DNA from: Moringa oleifera
Taxonomy: Eukaryota; Streptophyta; Magnoliopsida; Brassicales; Moringaceae
DNA: 64,000 nt
Reading direction: 5' to 3'
Assembly (NCBI GenBank): GCA_021397835.1
Contig: JAJFZO010000609.1
Location: 6,698,001-6,762,000 of the forward strand
Position 1 is the stretch's first letter. The number at the start of each line of letters is the position of its first letter. Both the position numbers and the translations under genes were made by a program. Below the pieces are notes generated by a model. It did not search any database, was not told the DNA's origin, and saw only the letters and a list, made by a program, of their open reading frames with translations. This document shows positions 48,700 to 61,300 of the stretch, in pieces.

Positions 48700-50214
48700 A
48701 TGAATAAAATACTCAATATTCATAAAGTAGTAACCTATATACAATGTTTGTTGTTTCAAAATAATAACTCACTATCAGAATAGACACATTATTACACTAT
48801 ATTAAGTCATTATAGTTCATACTAAATTACTGTTGTTAATACTTCTTGCACCTTGATGATTCCACTTTATAGTAATAAAATGTTAGCATGTAACTAAGGA
48901 TTTGTCAAAATATTAAAGCGTAAATTTTTTATACATTTAATAAAAGATAATTCACTATTATAAACAATGACGTACTACGGTATTATAATATGTCATTACT
49001 TGACCAAGGTAGCCAATGTAACATTCACATGAACCTACAGCAACTATATAATGTGTTTGTAATTGACTTAACAGTTACTAAATATTATAAAGCCTCCTAA
49101 CATCCACACATCCCAGGTAGATTCAATGTGAAAGTTGAACCTCACAAAAGATACGATAAAAGAAGCATTCCTTTCATTTGTTTTCATGCTATACTCTTGA
49201 GTTTTGGTTGATAAATTAAACATGCACATGCCATAATCATAAACTCATACATTTATCTAAGTGGATTTAAATGGATCCTTTACTTGTATCGCACCCAAAC
49301 TTCAAATGAGTGAAAAACATCATAATTCATATAGTTGTTACAAAGATAATGCAAAAAAGAAATCTTAAAACAAACACAAATCTATTTAATATGATTGTGA
49401 ATTTTCCTCCATCTTGTTACCTATTAAAATTATAAAAAAGAACTTACAAATTAACTCATTTCAATACCGTATGCTATAAAATGAAGTCAATCTTTTAAAA
49501 TCTCATTTTCCTATTTCAATATATGTCAAATGCAAGAGAAAATAAGTACAAAAGGCTAAAGAAAGAAAATTATGTGATTTTGGGTGATTAAGTTAAAAAA
49601 AGAAAAATAAAAATGATAGATTGTACTCATTTTGCCTTTTTTAGGTATTATAACTTTTTTAATAAAAAATTTAAATGCATAAGTTATTAATTTTAAATTT
49701 TTTAATAAATACCATTTAAAATTTAAAATTTCATTTTTTACTTTAATTAAATTTAATTTTTAAAACATATTTAAAATTTATTAATATGAATCAAGTTAAA
49801 CTTAATCAAAAAATTAAAAAAAATTTAATTAAAGATCTTTTCAAAAAAATTAACTTAAAATTTTTCATAAATGTAAAAAAAAAATTCTAAGTGCCATTAC
49901 AAAATAATTCAAAATTTTTGGGTATTAAAAATATTTTCTTAAAAAATTATTTTATCAAAAATTTAATAATTTATAAAAAATAATTTATTAGTAAAAAATT
50001 ATTCAAATTTAATAAACGAAATGAAAATTAAATTTATAATTTATTTAAATAGTTTTAAAAATATTTCAATTAATAAAAAATATCACTAATTGTTTATAAT
50101 CATTTTATCAAAATTTAATTTAAATAAAATTAATACATAAAAAATTATTTAAAGATATTTTAAAATTTAAAATAATATTTATTTTTTAAAAAAAATGTTG
50201 GACCAATTGGCATT
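48700..50214. other. AT-rich DNA upstream of prefoldin gene
   Basis: 48.7-49.6 kb may be the right end of the Mutator-like element. 49.64-50.2 kb is almost pure A/T. No gene seen. Confidence 0.45.
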
Positions 50215-50391
50215 GTTAACTAATTTGTCCTGTTATCTTTGAGCCATTTTTTCAAATTTCCCCAAAAAATTACGAAGGAAGATTTGGCCAGCTGGATGTG
50301 GATCAGATGGCCGCTTAGGTTTTGCGAGCTCAGAATTTCTTGGATCAGCATTAGACTGAAAATCTTTTTGACTTCGAGTAATCTCCGCGAG

Positions 50392-53300
50392 ATGGCCGAT
50401 GAAACAACCCGAGCTGTAAGAACTATTCTTTACAGTTCCTGTATTTTTCTATATTTTAGTTATATTGAGAAAATGGTCTGTTTGATGCCGAGAAAATCCA
50501 GTGAAAAGCAATGAAAATTAAAATTTGGACCGTGGATTTTCTCAGCTTCCAGACAGACCAAAATAAATGTATGTATTCTAATTGTGCGGGACAACTGGTG
50601 GTTGATTTTGGAGTTTGGTGTTGCAAGACAGGCTTTTCTAGAGATTCAAGGTCGCATGATTGAACTTACTGGGAAGCTGAAGCAGGTAAATTTTTAATTA
50701 TCTCACGTTTTAGGGTTCTGGTGTTTGTCCTTAGAAATTAACTATGCAGCATTGGCCATTGATTTTGATTGGTCAAGTCCCTGTGCTTTTCTGAAGATTA
50801 TAGGAAAGTAGAGCCTATAACAGACGCCGTTCTTTTAGATAAGAACAGTGGGAAGATTTGACAATTCATTGGTGGAGAAGATGAATATTTCACTGTTGAA
50901 GCTCAAAATTGCTAGACAATGTTGTATCTCTGTGCTGGAAGTAGCTGCATCTCGTTAGCTAGGAGCTTTGTTTTTTCTACAATAATCTTGAATTTGGAAG
51001 GTTCTGAAGCTTTCAAAACTTTGTTGGGAGAGTAATTTGTCAAAACTTTGTTTAAAGAGTAATTTGTAGTTGCTTTCAATTGGGAAGCTATGATAATGCA
51101 TGTACAAGTCTCTTGAAGACCGGGGTGCCTTTTTTTTATTAAAATCAAGTTGCAACCCAATTAAAGTAGTTACATGATAGGAACTCTACAAATCTACGAA
51201 TTTCTCTACATTTACAAAAAATTCCCTTGGGACCAAAAGTACAAATTATGTATTCATTTCTCTTTAGGTATGCCAAAATCAATCACACCCTCAAAGCCCT
51301 ATTGTTCCTCTCCTTCCAAATAACTGAAAACACAACAAATGGAGTCACTTGTACTTTTTTCTTTGCCTCATTGTTGGCTGTAATACTGGACCATGCCCAT
51401 AACTCATTAGTAGTCAATGGGATGCTACCCATTTGAGGCCTAAAACCATAGAAGGATGTGATTGACCATCTCTATGTCTTCCTTACAAAGTAATTCATAT
51501 TCACCAAGATCCTCCCTTCCTTCTTTCAAAATTCTACCCCATGTTGTCTCCCAAGCAAAAAAGGCCACCTTAGTGGGTAGCCCCATCATTGAAATTGCCT
51601 TCCATGGGAAATTACGATGGTCTACAACTATATTCTTCTCTAGTAGAATCTCATAATAAATTTCACCCGAAAACCTTTATCGTTGTTAGGCACCCACAGC
51701 GCTTTTTCTTTCAATGAAAAATATTATGCTTTCTCTTTTTCAAGATCAATTGTAGAGTTTTTCTCTATAGCTTTACTAAAGACTTGGAACATAGAAGTTA
51801 TAGTAGCATGCTTATGTTGGATACTCATTATCTTTCTTCTATTGCAGCCATGATCAATTAAGTTGATGTTCTTCTTGAGAGCATTGCATAGAGATCTAAT
51901 CTCTTTGGGTTTGTCATCATACCAAGATATTGGACATGGAAAATTAATATGTGAACAAACAGATGCTTGTACCACGATTTACCATATTAAAAGCAGCCAC
52001 TTCATTCAAAACACTTGCTAGCTCCTAATCCTTACATGGCTGGATCAGCTGCCACTTCAGCATGGTATATATTTTACTTTCTTTAGTCTAGCCCCAACCT
52101 GAAGTCAGTAGCTTCATAGGTTCATCGCTTTTGTGAATCAGAAGCATATTTAGGTGTTTATCACAATGTTCCTGATTTACTTTCAGTAACCATTTTGGGT
52201 ATCCTATTCACCCAAACTCTTTAACTTCTAGTAGCGACTTTACCCAAAATCTATCCTTCTTATCAACAAAGCAATAGGTGGGGACAAAAGTTGCGGGTCC
52301 CTAAATTTTCCATCCATGTGATCTCCTCTCTCCATCTCTCTCTCTCTCTCTATAATTACAAAAAATTATTCACTAGGGCATCTAGTTTTACCATCTTTGA
52401 AGTTAATGTTAACCATTTACAAAACAAAAAAAAAAAAAAAAATGCAATCCATCAGGCTTGCTTCACCTACAAATTGTTAACCATTTAACCAAAATCTCAA
52501 AGTATGGAGTCATCTGCTTGTGATCGAGGATGAAGAACCCTCCTCACCATTACAAGCGATCCTTTTCTTGTGATGTGTCTTTCATTCTTGAATTCCTTTG
52601 AGGTATACGAACCAGTTCTAGCTTTTATTAAACTCAACACTTGTATTTGAAAACATGAATGATAAGGTGGGGCAATGGTTTTTACAAGCGTGAATAAAGT
52701 AATTGTAGTGAGACTTATTATTATTGTTATTCTTTTCTAATAGAAACACATATGATTATATTACTATCATGATGCTAAGGGAGTGCCTCTCATTTACAAG
52801 TATAAGAAAACTATCTGGAGATAAAGAATTTGAATTCTATAAGATTTTGCTTGTTTACAATGTTCACCCCTTTAAACCAAATTCACAATATCTTTAAACA
52901 AAAAAAAAAAAAAAAAAAAAGAGGAGTTTCCTCCCCTCTAATGTTCTTCTATTTCTCTTATTTCATACTAACCAATAAAACAACAAAGGGATTTTTGCAA
53001 CCACTTTCCTTTTTTCTTTTACCATTGTAGCCTTCTTCATTCACAAATCTTAGCTGCCACCCACCTAGCCACCAGCTAACTATAGCCCATCAAATTCAAA
53101 ACAGTTTCCCATATCCATCATGTCTGTTTACACCGAAGCAACATATACTTTATAGATTCTGCCTCTTCTTTACATAAAAAGCACCTGTTGAGCAAAATCT
53201 TTCCTCTCTATTGCAAATTATCCATTGTTAGGGGTTTGCCCCATGCATAGAAAACCTAAGGGGGCACATTGGCCTTCCATATTACCTTCCACGGTAGCAG

Positions 53301-55202
53301 ACTCATCTCTTCTTGCTTTTGGTTGTTTACCATGTTTCTACAATGATAATTCACTGTGAATTACTTGATGTTATTTCTTCTCCAAATTTGTATCCAATTT
53401 GGTTGTGTTCACTCTAAAAGTGTATATTTTCTCAAAAAAAAAAAAAAAAAAGCCCCATTATGCTTACTAATGTTACATATTATTTTGAAATCAACATCCC
53501 AAGTGATATCACCATCTCACACTCTGATATAATCACTAACTTGGTTTTTTCGAAGCCAAGCTATAGAGAGATGGGAAATCTTCCACTAGTGAGTTCTTTC
53601 CACACAATACATCATGCCAAAAACTAATACAGAGTCCGCATCGTAACTTGAATCCCACCCATTGTCTGAACTTTTCCTACGCTTTCTTGATAGCCTTCCA
53701 TACTGTTGTCCCATAAGTGCCTCTCCCAATGCAATTGTCCACCCTTACGTTCCAATCCATATTTACTTTCCATCACTTTCCTCCTCAAACTGACTGTCTC
53801 CATCATAAACCTCCATAGCCATTTTTCCAAAAGTATCTTGTTGAAAGATTGACCTGATTTAATTCCCAATCTACTTGCCTGATTTTTGAACTACGTCTCA
53901 ATTTACTAAATGATATTTGCAATAGTCACTGCTACCCTATAAAACTTGTCTTTATAATTGTTTCAACCTCAATTGTACATCCCTCGGAGTTGCAAGATGG
54001 ATGTAAGGTAAATTTTTATACTAGATAATGTGCATTTTATCAGAGTCAACCTCCCTCTTTAGATAAGTGTTCCTTCTTCCACCTTGCTAGTTTCCTCTCA
54101 ACTCTCTCCACCACCTTATTCCATATTGTTTTCTTCTTATACTTTGCCTCCAAAGGTAAACCGAGTATTGCTTTAGAAGTGACCGTTGTAGTGAGACTTA
54201 TAAGTAAAAGAATCAATGTAACAATGCATAAAGGCTTTTCAACCTCAAGATACATTATTTAAGGCAGCAATGTATTCATCCAATCCTCTGGATATTGGAA
54301 TTCAATTACATTTGGTCAATTGAAAATATTTTAGGTCTTCGTGCTCCATGAAATTGTTGCTATCAAGTAAGGAAATTCTTATTTATTCAGCCATCTCAAC
54401 CTTTTTGGTATATCAAGTAAACATAGTGGATATCTCCTATTTGACGCTATATTCATGAGGTGCGGTAAATATGCATTGTTTCTGAGAGGGAATTATATCA
54501 AGATGGCAATCACTTTTCTTTTCTTTTCTTAAATCTAGTGAAATAGGGCCAAAGCTCTTTGAAGTTATTAGAGAAGTTCTATTTAAACTGGTCTACAGAA
54601 GATGTTGAGGACATACACCTCATCTCAATAAAAAGTAGGCCTGGGCCAGCACTTTTATCTTTTCCTTAGCATTGACAAGATACTCAAAATACAATGTTGA
54701 GCTATAGGTTTGTGTGAACTATGTCATGCTTATATTGGAATGTTCATTGGATGGAAGTGTTATCCATCTCGAGAGTGTTTTCAAGTGCATCTTACCACTT
54801 ATACCTTATCTTGCGTTTTCCTGTTTGAAGTGGCATTTTATAATCTATTGAGCATGATATATAATGACCTTAGGCTGGGATTTGTTTTGGACATTTTTGC
54901 TAATTTGGTGGCAGTCATGCATTCTAGAAACTTATTTGAATAAAAACAAGAGATTTCCTTGACTTGACATGTTAAGTTATGCTCATTATTTTTACTCCCC
55001 TCAGTGTGAAAAGGAAAGTTACAAGCATTTTTAATAGTTTGGTTGTCTCTTTGTGGCATAAAAATTATAGTTTACACGGCATGACATTAGATATTACCAA
55101 GCTCTTAAATCTGTGGCAAATAATGTCATTCAAACTGTTAGTTTCCTGGACATTTCATAATGACCGCGCAAGGCAATATGCTTTTCTTTGTCCCAGACAC
55201 AC

Positions 55203-55250
<48 letters not shown>

Positions 55251-57023
55251 GTTGAATTAGATTCTTGTGTCCAGAACTTTCTTCTTGACCTTGTTCATTT
55301 ATTGGTGATAATTTGAGGTCTACTGGTTATTGTGTTCTATGTCTCCGTAGTTTTTTTTCCTTTCTTTTTCCTCATGCACTTTGATTTTTGGGTTGAAATG
55401 GTTATACTCTGTTACCTCTCTCACTCCCCTCTCTTTCTCTTTTCTATGGTTATTATTTAAGTCACTAATTTATTGGTAGTTCTTGGAAACTTATTTACAA
55501 GGATTTCTGAAATTTAGACTGAAGTGAGTTATACTGTGGTCAGGTGCAGAACCAGATGAGGAACAAAGAAGGAGAAAAGAAGCGTGCTTTCTTGACCTTG
55601 GAGGAGCTGCGCCAGTTGCCTGATGATACAAACACATATAAATCCATTGGTAATCAATTAAAGCCCTCAGTTTATTCTAACATCTTAGACCTTTGTCATG
55701 GTTAAGAATTAGGATGCTCTGGATGGATATTCCAAAATGAGTTTGCGTGATATATTTTATGAACTATCAGCTCTCTGATTAGAATTTAAGATACTGCATA
55801 TCATGCTTCGTTGATGGATGAATTGGCTATTTAACATCTGTGCCTGTTGTTTTGCAGGGAGGACGTGAGTATTGGTCAATGTCACAACTTTGATTTATGG
55901 GCTGAAAGAATACATTTATTCTGATACTTAATTTCTCTCTCTCTCTCTCTCTCTCTCTGCATATGGTTGCCAGGTTTGTTCTAGAGCCTAAGTCAGCTCT
56001 AATGAGTGAACAAGAACAGAAGCGCAAAGATAGTGAGGCTGCAATTGCCTCACTACAGGTATCTCTTTTCCTTTTCAGCATCCTCTTGTACTTTTCCCTT
56101 CATTTTTTTTTTTTTTTTTTTGGGGTGGTGGTGGTGGTTAATATTTAGTACAGGTCTTCTAGAGATTCTTTAAAATGTTGGACCTTTCTGGTTTTTGGAC
56201 CCGTGTAGGGTCAATTTAAGAACCACAGCATGGTTCAAATTCCTAAGATCCATGCATTTTGCAAGGTATAGGTAAGTGTATGCAGACTTATATACTTGAG
56301 AAGAAGAAAGTTTGTGGAATTGTCCTCTCTGAAAACAGGGCCTTAATCATAGTTCGGGATGAGATTAATTTCAGAACTTTTATTCAGAGAGCAGAGTATA
56401 AGGCGTAGGATTGGATCTTCTGAAATCATTTTGTGGATGGTTTCAGTGATACTTTTAGTTAACCTAGTAACTTCTTGGCAAATTGTAGAACCATATTTGC
56501 AGATCTGCTTATGCATCAAGAGAAAAAAGGAAATCATGTTAGGAAACTATGAATCTTGATCTAAAGTCTCTCAAAAATTTAATTGGATGAAAATTTAACT
56601 TATGTGGTTGGCTGAATAGTGGTGCTATTCAGCACCTCTTTATCTTTCCCGTGGCTGCAGCAAGTTATTGTTGTGGGCTATACAATGTTTAAATTGCTCT
56701 CGGCAGGATGTGCATTGTTAACTGTCCCTACCTAGCATAACTAAAGTTGCATTGATCAAAACTGAACCAATCTATCCACGGTGTAATTTGTTAACTTGGT
56801 GCGTGTTTATTGGGCTTTAATTTGTTAACTAATGTAATCTTTGGGGACCAAAATCTTTTATGTGCTGAAAGTTGGTTGGAAATTAGCTGACGAATTGGTA
56901 TCTGCTTAGACATCAAAGGAATACTTGGAGAAGCAGATGGCAGAGGTTGAGAACAACTTGAGGGAGCTTTTGCAGCAAGAACCAGGCCTTGCTCGTCAGA
57001 TAATGTCCATGTCTGTAATGTAA
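50392..57023 (+). CDS. PFD1: Prefoldin subunit 1 (beta-type), six exons, 129 aa
   Basis: Subunit of the hexameric cytosolic prefoldin chaperone, which delivers unfolded tubulin and actin to the CCT chaperonin. Exons: 50392-50415, 50632-50685, 55544-55649, 55858-55864, 55974-56058, 56910-57023 (390 bp, all phases join). Residues: MADETTRAAFLEIQ starts the first coiled-coil helix; FLTLEELRQLPD leads to the beta-hairpin GRTFVLEPKS; KEYLEKQMAEVENNLRELL is the second helix; the end is IMSMSVM. Length and sequence agree with plant PFD1 (about 128 aa). Exon 4 is a 7-nt microexon, GGAGGAC, needed to make GRT. Intron 2 is 4.86 kb and contains antisense LINE pieces. The gene is convergent with the cyclase, 1.28 kb apart. 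Confidence 0.95.
50930..51760 (-). mobile_element. LINE 3' fragment (zf-RVT region) in prefoldin intron 2
   Basis: Minus strand, antisense to the host gene: LRWPFLLGRQHGVEF and KKEGRILVNMNYFVRKT-RWSI at about 51470-51620 (zf-RVT pattern), then FVVFSVIWKERNNRALRV at about 51285-51345 and WVATWF near 51140, the usual end of plant LINE ORF2. Frames are broken. Confidence 0.7.
53060..54300 (-). mobile_element. Second LINE fragment (RT C-terminus to zf-RVT) in prefoldin intron 2
   Basis: Minus strand: open at 54046-54255 with AILGLPLEAKYKKKTIWNKV and ERVERKLARWKKEHLSKEG, the conserved end of plant LINE RT. Open at 53624-53869 with SFNKILLEKWLWRFMMET. The zf-RVT trace at about 53140-53290 reads NRCFLCKEEAESIKYML. 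It differs from the first fragment, so these are two copies. Confidence 0.8.
55204..55247. repeat. (TC)n microsatellite in prefoldin intron 2
   Basis: About 20 CT units. A shorter (CT)n lies at 55934-55958, directly before exon 5, where it forms the polypyrimidine tract. Confidence 0.85.
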
Positions 57024-57639
57024 TTCTTCCCTGTTTTGAAGCTTGCCCTTGGTTACTGTGTTCTAATTTCTGTTTGGAGCAAAAATAGAAAATTTTGAAA
57101 GTATTGATATGTTGCATACTAAGATTTCTGGTATTGTTGCTGTTGTTTTCCTCGTTGAAAGTTATTTAACAATGATAATGCACACCACTCTGCCAAAATT
57201 CCTTTATTTGTTTGGTCACCTTCAGTAGGATCTTGTACGTCTGAAGGGAAAGCAACTTGGCTGCCCATAATCACCAAGATGTTACTAGAACCCTTTATGG
57301 GGTCAAAAGCATCTCTATAATGGGACAAGGCGTGATAATTACCGGACCCCTAAGGTCATGTATTCAAGTGTGCATGTCTTTTCTATGTGATATTTTGTCA
57401 GATAGAACTAAAAACAGGCATGATAACAATAGTAAACTAGCTCGCACTAGTGTTAACTCAAGATCATTCATATCTGAAGCCATAGTTGCGAAATATTAAG
57501 ATGACCCGCTTTGTGCCCCATGCATCACTGTTTATAAAGCCATATAAGATATATTCTGAAAGCTAATGGTGCAAATCTTTTTCATGTTTTTTTGGCATGA
57601 TTTTATTAAGATCATTCACATATCTATGATATTCTCATT

Positions 57640-57749
57640 GCATGGGCTTCCCTCCGTTTGGTATGACTTCAATTTCTTGGTAGTACAAACACTTGCATGG
57701 GCTTCTCTCCATTTGGTATGGCTTCAATTTCTGGGTAATACAAACACTG
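57640..57749. repeat. 55-bp tandem duplication
   Basis: Two units (57640-57694 and 57695-57749), each beginning GCATGGGCTTC and ending in ACAAACACT, about 90% identical by eye. Confidence 0.85.
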
Positions 57750-57918
57750 GCCCAGCCCGTAACTCTATACGGCTTCATCTTATGAGAGCATGAGCAAGCA
57801 AATTGCATAACTAATAATTGATCTTTGAGTGACTAAATGGATTTTGTTGTTGCTTCAATGCATTTTTATTATGTCTTTTGGCCACTGATCATATAACTGT
57901 GAACACAACTAGACAGAC

Positions 57919-58079
57919 ACATTTATTTCTTTTATTCATTTAGTAAACAACTAAACAATCTATATTGGAACAGATTACAATAAAACATATTTGTAGTACC
58001 CACATTTCTTTTATTCATTTAGTGAACAAGTAAACATCTTATATTGGAACAGATTACAATGAAACATATTTGCAGTACC
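57919..58079. repeat. 80-bp tandem duplication
   Basis: Two units (about 57919-58000 and 58001-58079) sharing TTCTTTTATTCATTTAGT and TATTGGAACAGATTACAAT. Located about 220 bp past the cyclase stop codon. Confidence 0.85.
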
Positions 58080-58300
58080 TACATTACATCATTGTCATCT
58101 CAAAATTTTTCTGCAGATGCCTCAACCCACTTGAGAAGCAATGACCCAAAATAAGTTACATCATGACTTTTTAACACTGGGCAAGTAATGATGTATCGAT
58201 ATGGATAAAAACCATGCAGAGAAATGTATACCATGTGTTCCAAACATCTGCCCCTTTCTCTTAGCTAGTGGAAAAGATTTATGCAGATAAAACACATTAG

Positions 58301-61300
58301 CTAGTGAAAGCTTTGTGCTAATAGAACACTGCTACGGTATTCCCCCAGAGCCCATATGGGGAAAATGTTCCTATATGATGAGTAGTGCATCGTGCAATTC
58401 CCCATAAACCCGCCAGTGATTTCCTATATAGCAAAAGAGATGTCATTAGATATCTTTTCCAGCATATTAATTGCCTTAAAAACGTTCTTGTTCACCGGTT
58501 AAATGGAAAGTTAACTCATATCCTTGAGAATTACCTGTTGAGGGAAGTCACCATCTTCCATTTGTGAATTGATCAAGACCCTTATACCACGAAGTATTGG
58601 TGTAGGATCTACATCGGCCTTTGCTCAAGAAAACATTCAATATCAGATATGAAGGCATCAAGAATGTGATCCACATGTAAAGAAAAAGTACATCACATGC
58701 CAAAGCAGGGAAATTTTCCAATTCTCACTCAACTCTGTTGCAATATCATCTACAACAATGTCTTTGCCAGGCTGTATTCTTTAATGAACTTTAAGATTAG
58801 AAACTGACCTGTCCAGCATCAATGAGAGCTAACAGAGCCCAGGCCGTCTGTACTAGATTTGCCCTATTGCCTTCCAGGTTCGTGTATACCTGCTTTGGTG
58901 TATGAAAAAAAGAATTTTTTGACAATGAAGGGCAAACTGTTCACATTGGAGTCCTCTTTTTTTTTTTTTTTCTTTTTTCTTTTTTTCGTTGGGTTAAAGC
59001 AGTTCAGCTACCAAGTCTTTGCATGAGTATTTAACCAGAACGCACATATTTTGTCGGTGGTGTGTATTCGTTTGGTCCAAAGGATAAGCTGAGAAACAAA
59101 TTGGTTGTACCTTATTCTTGCTAGCAAGGTAACTCTCTCCCCATCCACCATCGGGTAGCTGCTTGGATAATAAAAACTGACAGGCTTTATGCACGGCAGA
59201 ACTGTTCTTGCAGTGTCGACCACAGGCTACCAACCCCTCTACTGCAAGCCATGTGCCATAGGTATAGCAAATTCCCCAGCAACCGTACCTGTTTCAGTAG
59301 GAATCTTGCAATTGTTAACTTTTCTTTGTTATTTAGTAGCTTCTGCCACTACCATTCTAATGAAAATCACAACCCCAAAAAAAAAAAAAAATCCATATAA
59401 AATGGCTGGCAGTGACCATGAACCATCTGGATTTTGTGTCTGTTCAATGAAATGAATAGCTCGGGAGATGCAACTGTCTATTTCTGCTCTTCGGTGGCCG
59501 GTGTGTAGCTTTCTAAACATTGCCAGCCCTTGAATTGCTGATGAAGTGCATTCTACATACCTAAACAAGTAAAGTGGGTCTATAAGTTGGAGAAGCAATT
59601 AGTAATAGGGTAAAGATTAAGGCAAAGTGTATGTCGATTTTACTCTCTCTCGATTACAACATTTTCAAGAATTTCCGTAGGATTAAATTTCTGAAAGGGA
59701 AAAAGCATAAGAGAATTCGTTAAAATGCTGCATGATTAGAAGAGCAACGTGCATGTATAGTTGCATTGGTTCATAATTTTATGAAATTAATTACCTCCAT
59801 CCATCTATATGCTCTGTTAGGTTCCCAAGGTGAAAAACCACCATTGCTACTCTGTGTATATATACATAAAAATTTACACAATCAATTTTTTTTAAAATTT
59901 TTTTATATTAGACTAGACTGTCTAAAGTGATTGAAGAAATGTATGTCATGTAAGTCCATTACGCTTTGCATTCTTACTTGTAGAGAAAGGATGACATCCA
60001 CAGCATCATACAGCTGCTCTTTTTCTATCTTCTCTCCAATAAGTTCTGTCGACATTTGTGAGAACAAGAGGGCTGCCTTCAGGCCTTCTGCAGTGGAATC
60101 AGAGACCTGCCATCCATGGTCCTGAATAGAGAATGTCCATGCACCTTTGGATGCGTGTCTGTACATTGCAGAGAAGTTGCCAGAAGGGTTTTCTCGGACC
60201 TTTTAGGGTTGCATCATGTTATTAGATAGTACTAGAGATATCAAACGAGTAATTGAAGAATATATATGCTGAAGTAAGATGTAACCTGTGAAGCTTTTAT
60301 AAAATCATGTGCTTTGCGAAGGGTTGCGCCATACTCTTTGTATAGATTACTTGAGATGATTGCTTGAACAGCAAACGTTGCATCCCACATTTGACAACCA
60401 AATGTCTGCATCATAAAAATCAAGTATGAGTTAATGCTCTTCATTCTAATCTCTCTCGGATTTCAACGGCAACCATGTAATTTTGCTTGTATAGGTATAC
60501 CCATACTTAACTAACAGAACAAAGCAAAACAAACCGAATGTGAAGAAGACCTGCATTTTCAGGCCATCTTCTGCAATCCAAAAATAATCAGCGAGTCTTG
60601 CCAAATGTCTTTTATATGCTTCTGAGTTCGGATCTTCCACCCAACAGGCAATTAAACATAACACCTGTAATGAAATAACCGAAGTAAGAGCATCAAATTA
60701 ATCTTCACCATCCGTAATACTTTGATCTGAATAACTTCTGCTTTTTTGGAGTTGTTGAAGTCAGGGCATCACCTTTTCAACACATCCAATGCAAAGATAT
60801 CTGCTGTTCTCATCTTCGTAATGCACGTGTTTAATGGCAACTTGTAGTGCCTTCTCTCTCACCATAGAAAAAGGCCAGAGCTTCAAAACTGGCTCCGCAA
60901 TGTGGTAAAGTAGTCCCCATGTGAGATCTTGAATAAGAGGATGCGGATAGTACAGATCCTCCTGTTTAAATCAGTAAAAACAAACATTTCTTTGTTGCCT
61001 ATCTTATTGAAACTATACAACAGAATGTTCTTCCCGGTCAAGCTAAGTCTACTAACCTTCGCAACTGTGTTTCTTGCTTTATTCCAGTTTATTTGATGAT
61101 AAAGTTCATTGTAAAGCTCTTGCCTCAGTGATTGAACTAATTCTGTAATCGGACCCACAAACCTCTTGCCATATAAATACGACATGGGCATATAAACCAA
61201 ACGACAGTAGCACAACATTTTGCCTGCAATTCATGAAATGAGATTAAGCTTATATCATTTTGGGTCCCAAAAAGTAATTTTTATTTAACTATCTGTATCA

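Larger units (their letters stand above)
41300..48700. mobile_element. Decayed Kaonashi-like Mutator element (DUF1985/Ulp1 on +, mudrA on -)
   Basis: Three independent protein traces mark it: a DUF1985-like segment (+, from 41366), a Ulp1 C48-protease-like segment (+, about 46480-47000) and a MuDR transposase N-terminal region (-, about 47520-48690). This combination is known from plant Kaonashi-type MULEs that carry a captured Ulp1-like gene. A probable solo LTR (45161-45963) interrupts it. All frames are broken. No terminal inverted repeats were found, which is also typical of Kaonashi elements; the ends are approximate. The link between the three traces is an inference. Confidence 0.6.
57024..58300. 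other. Convergent intergenic region, prefoldin 3' end to cyclase 3' end
   Basis: 3' UTRs of both genes plus two small tandem duplications (listed separately). No further coding signal. Confidence 0.6.
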
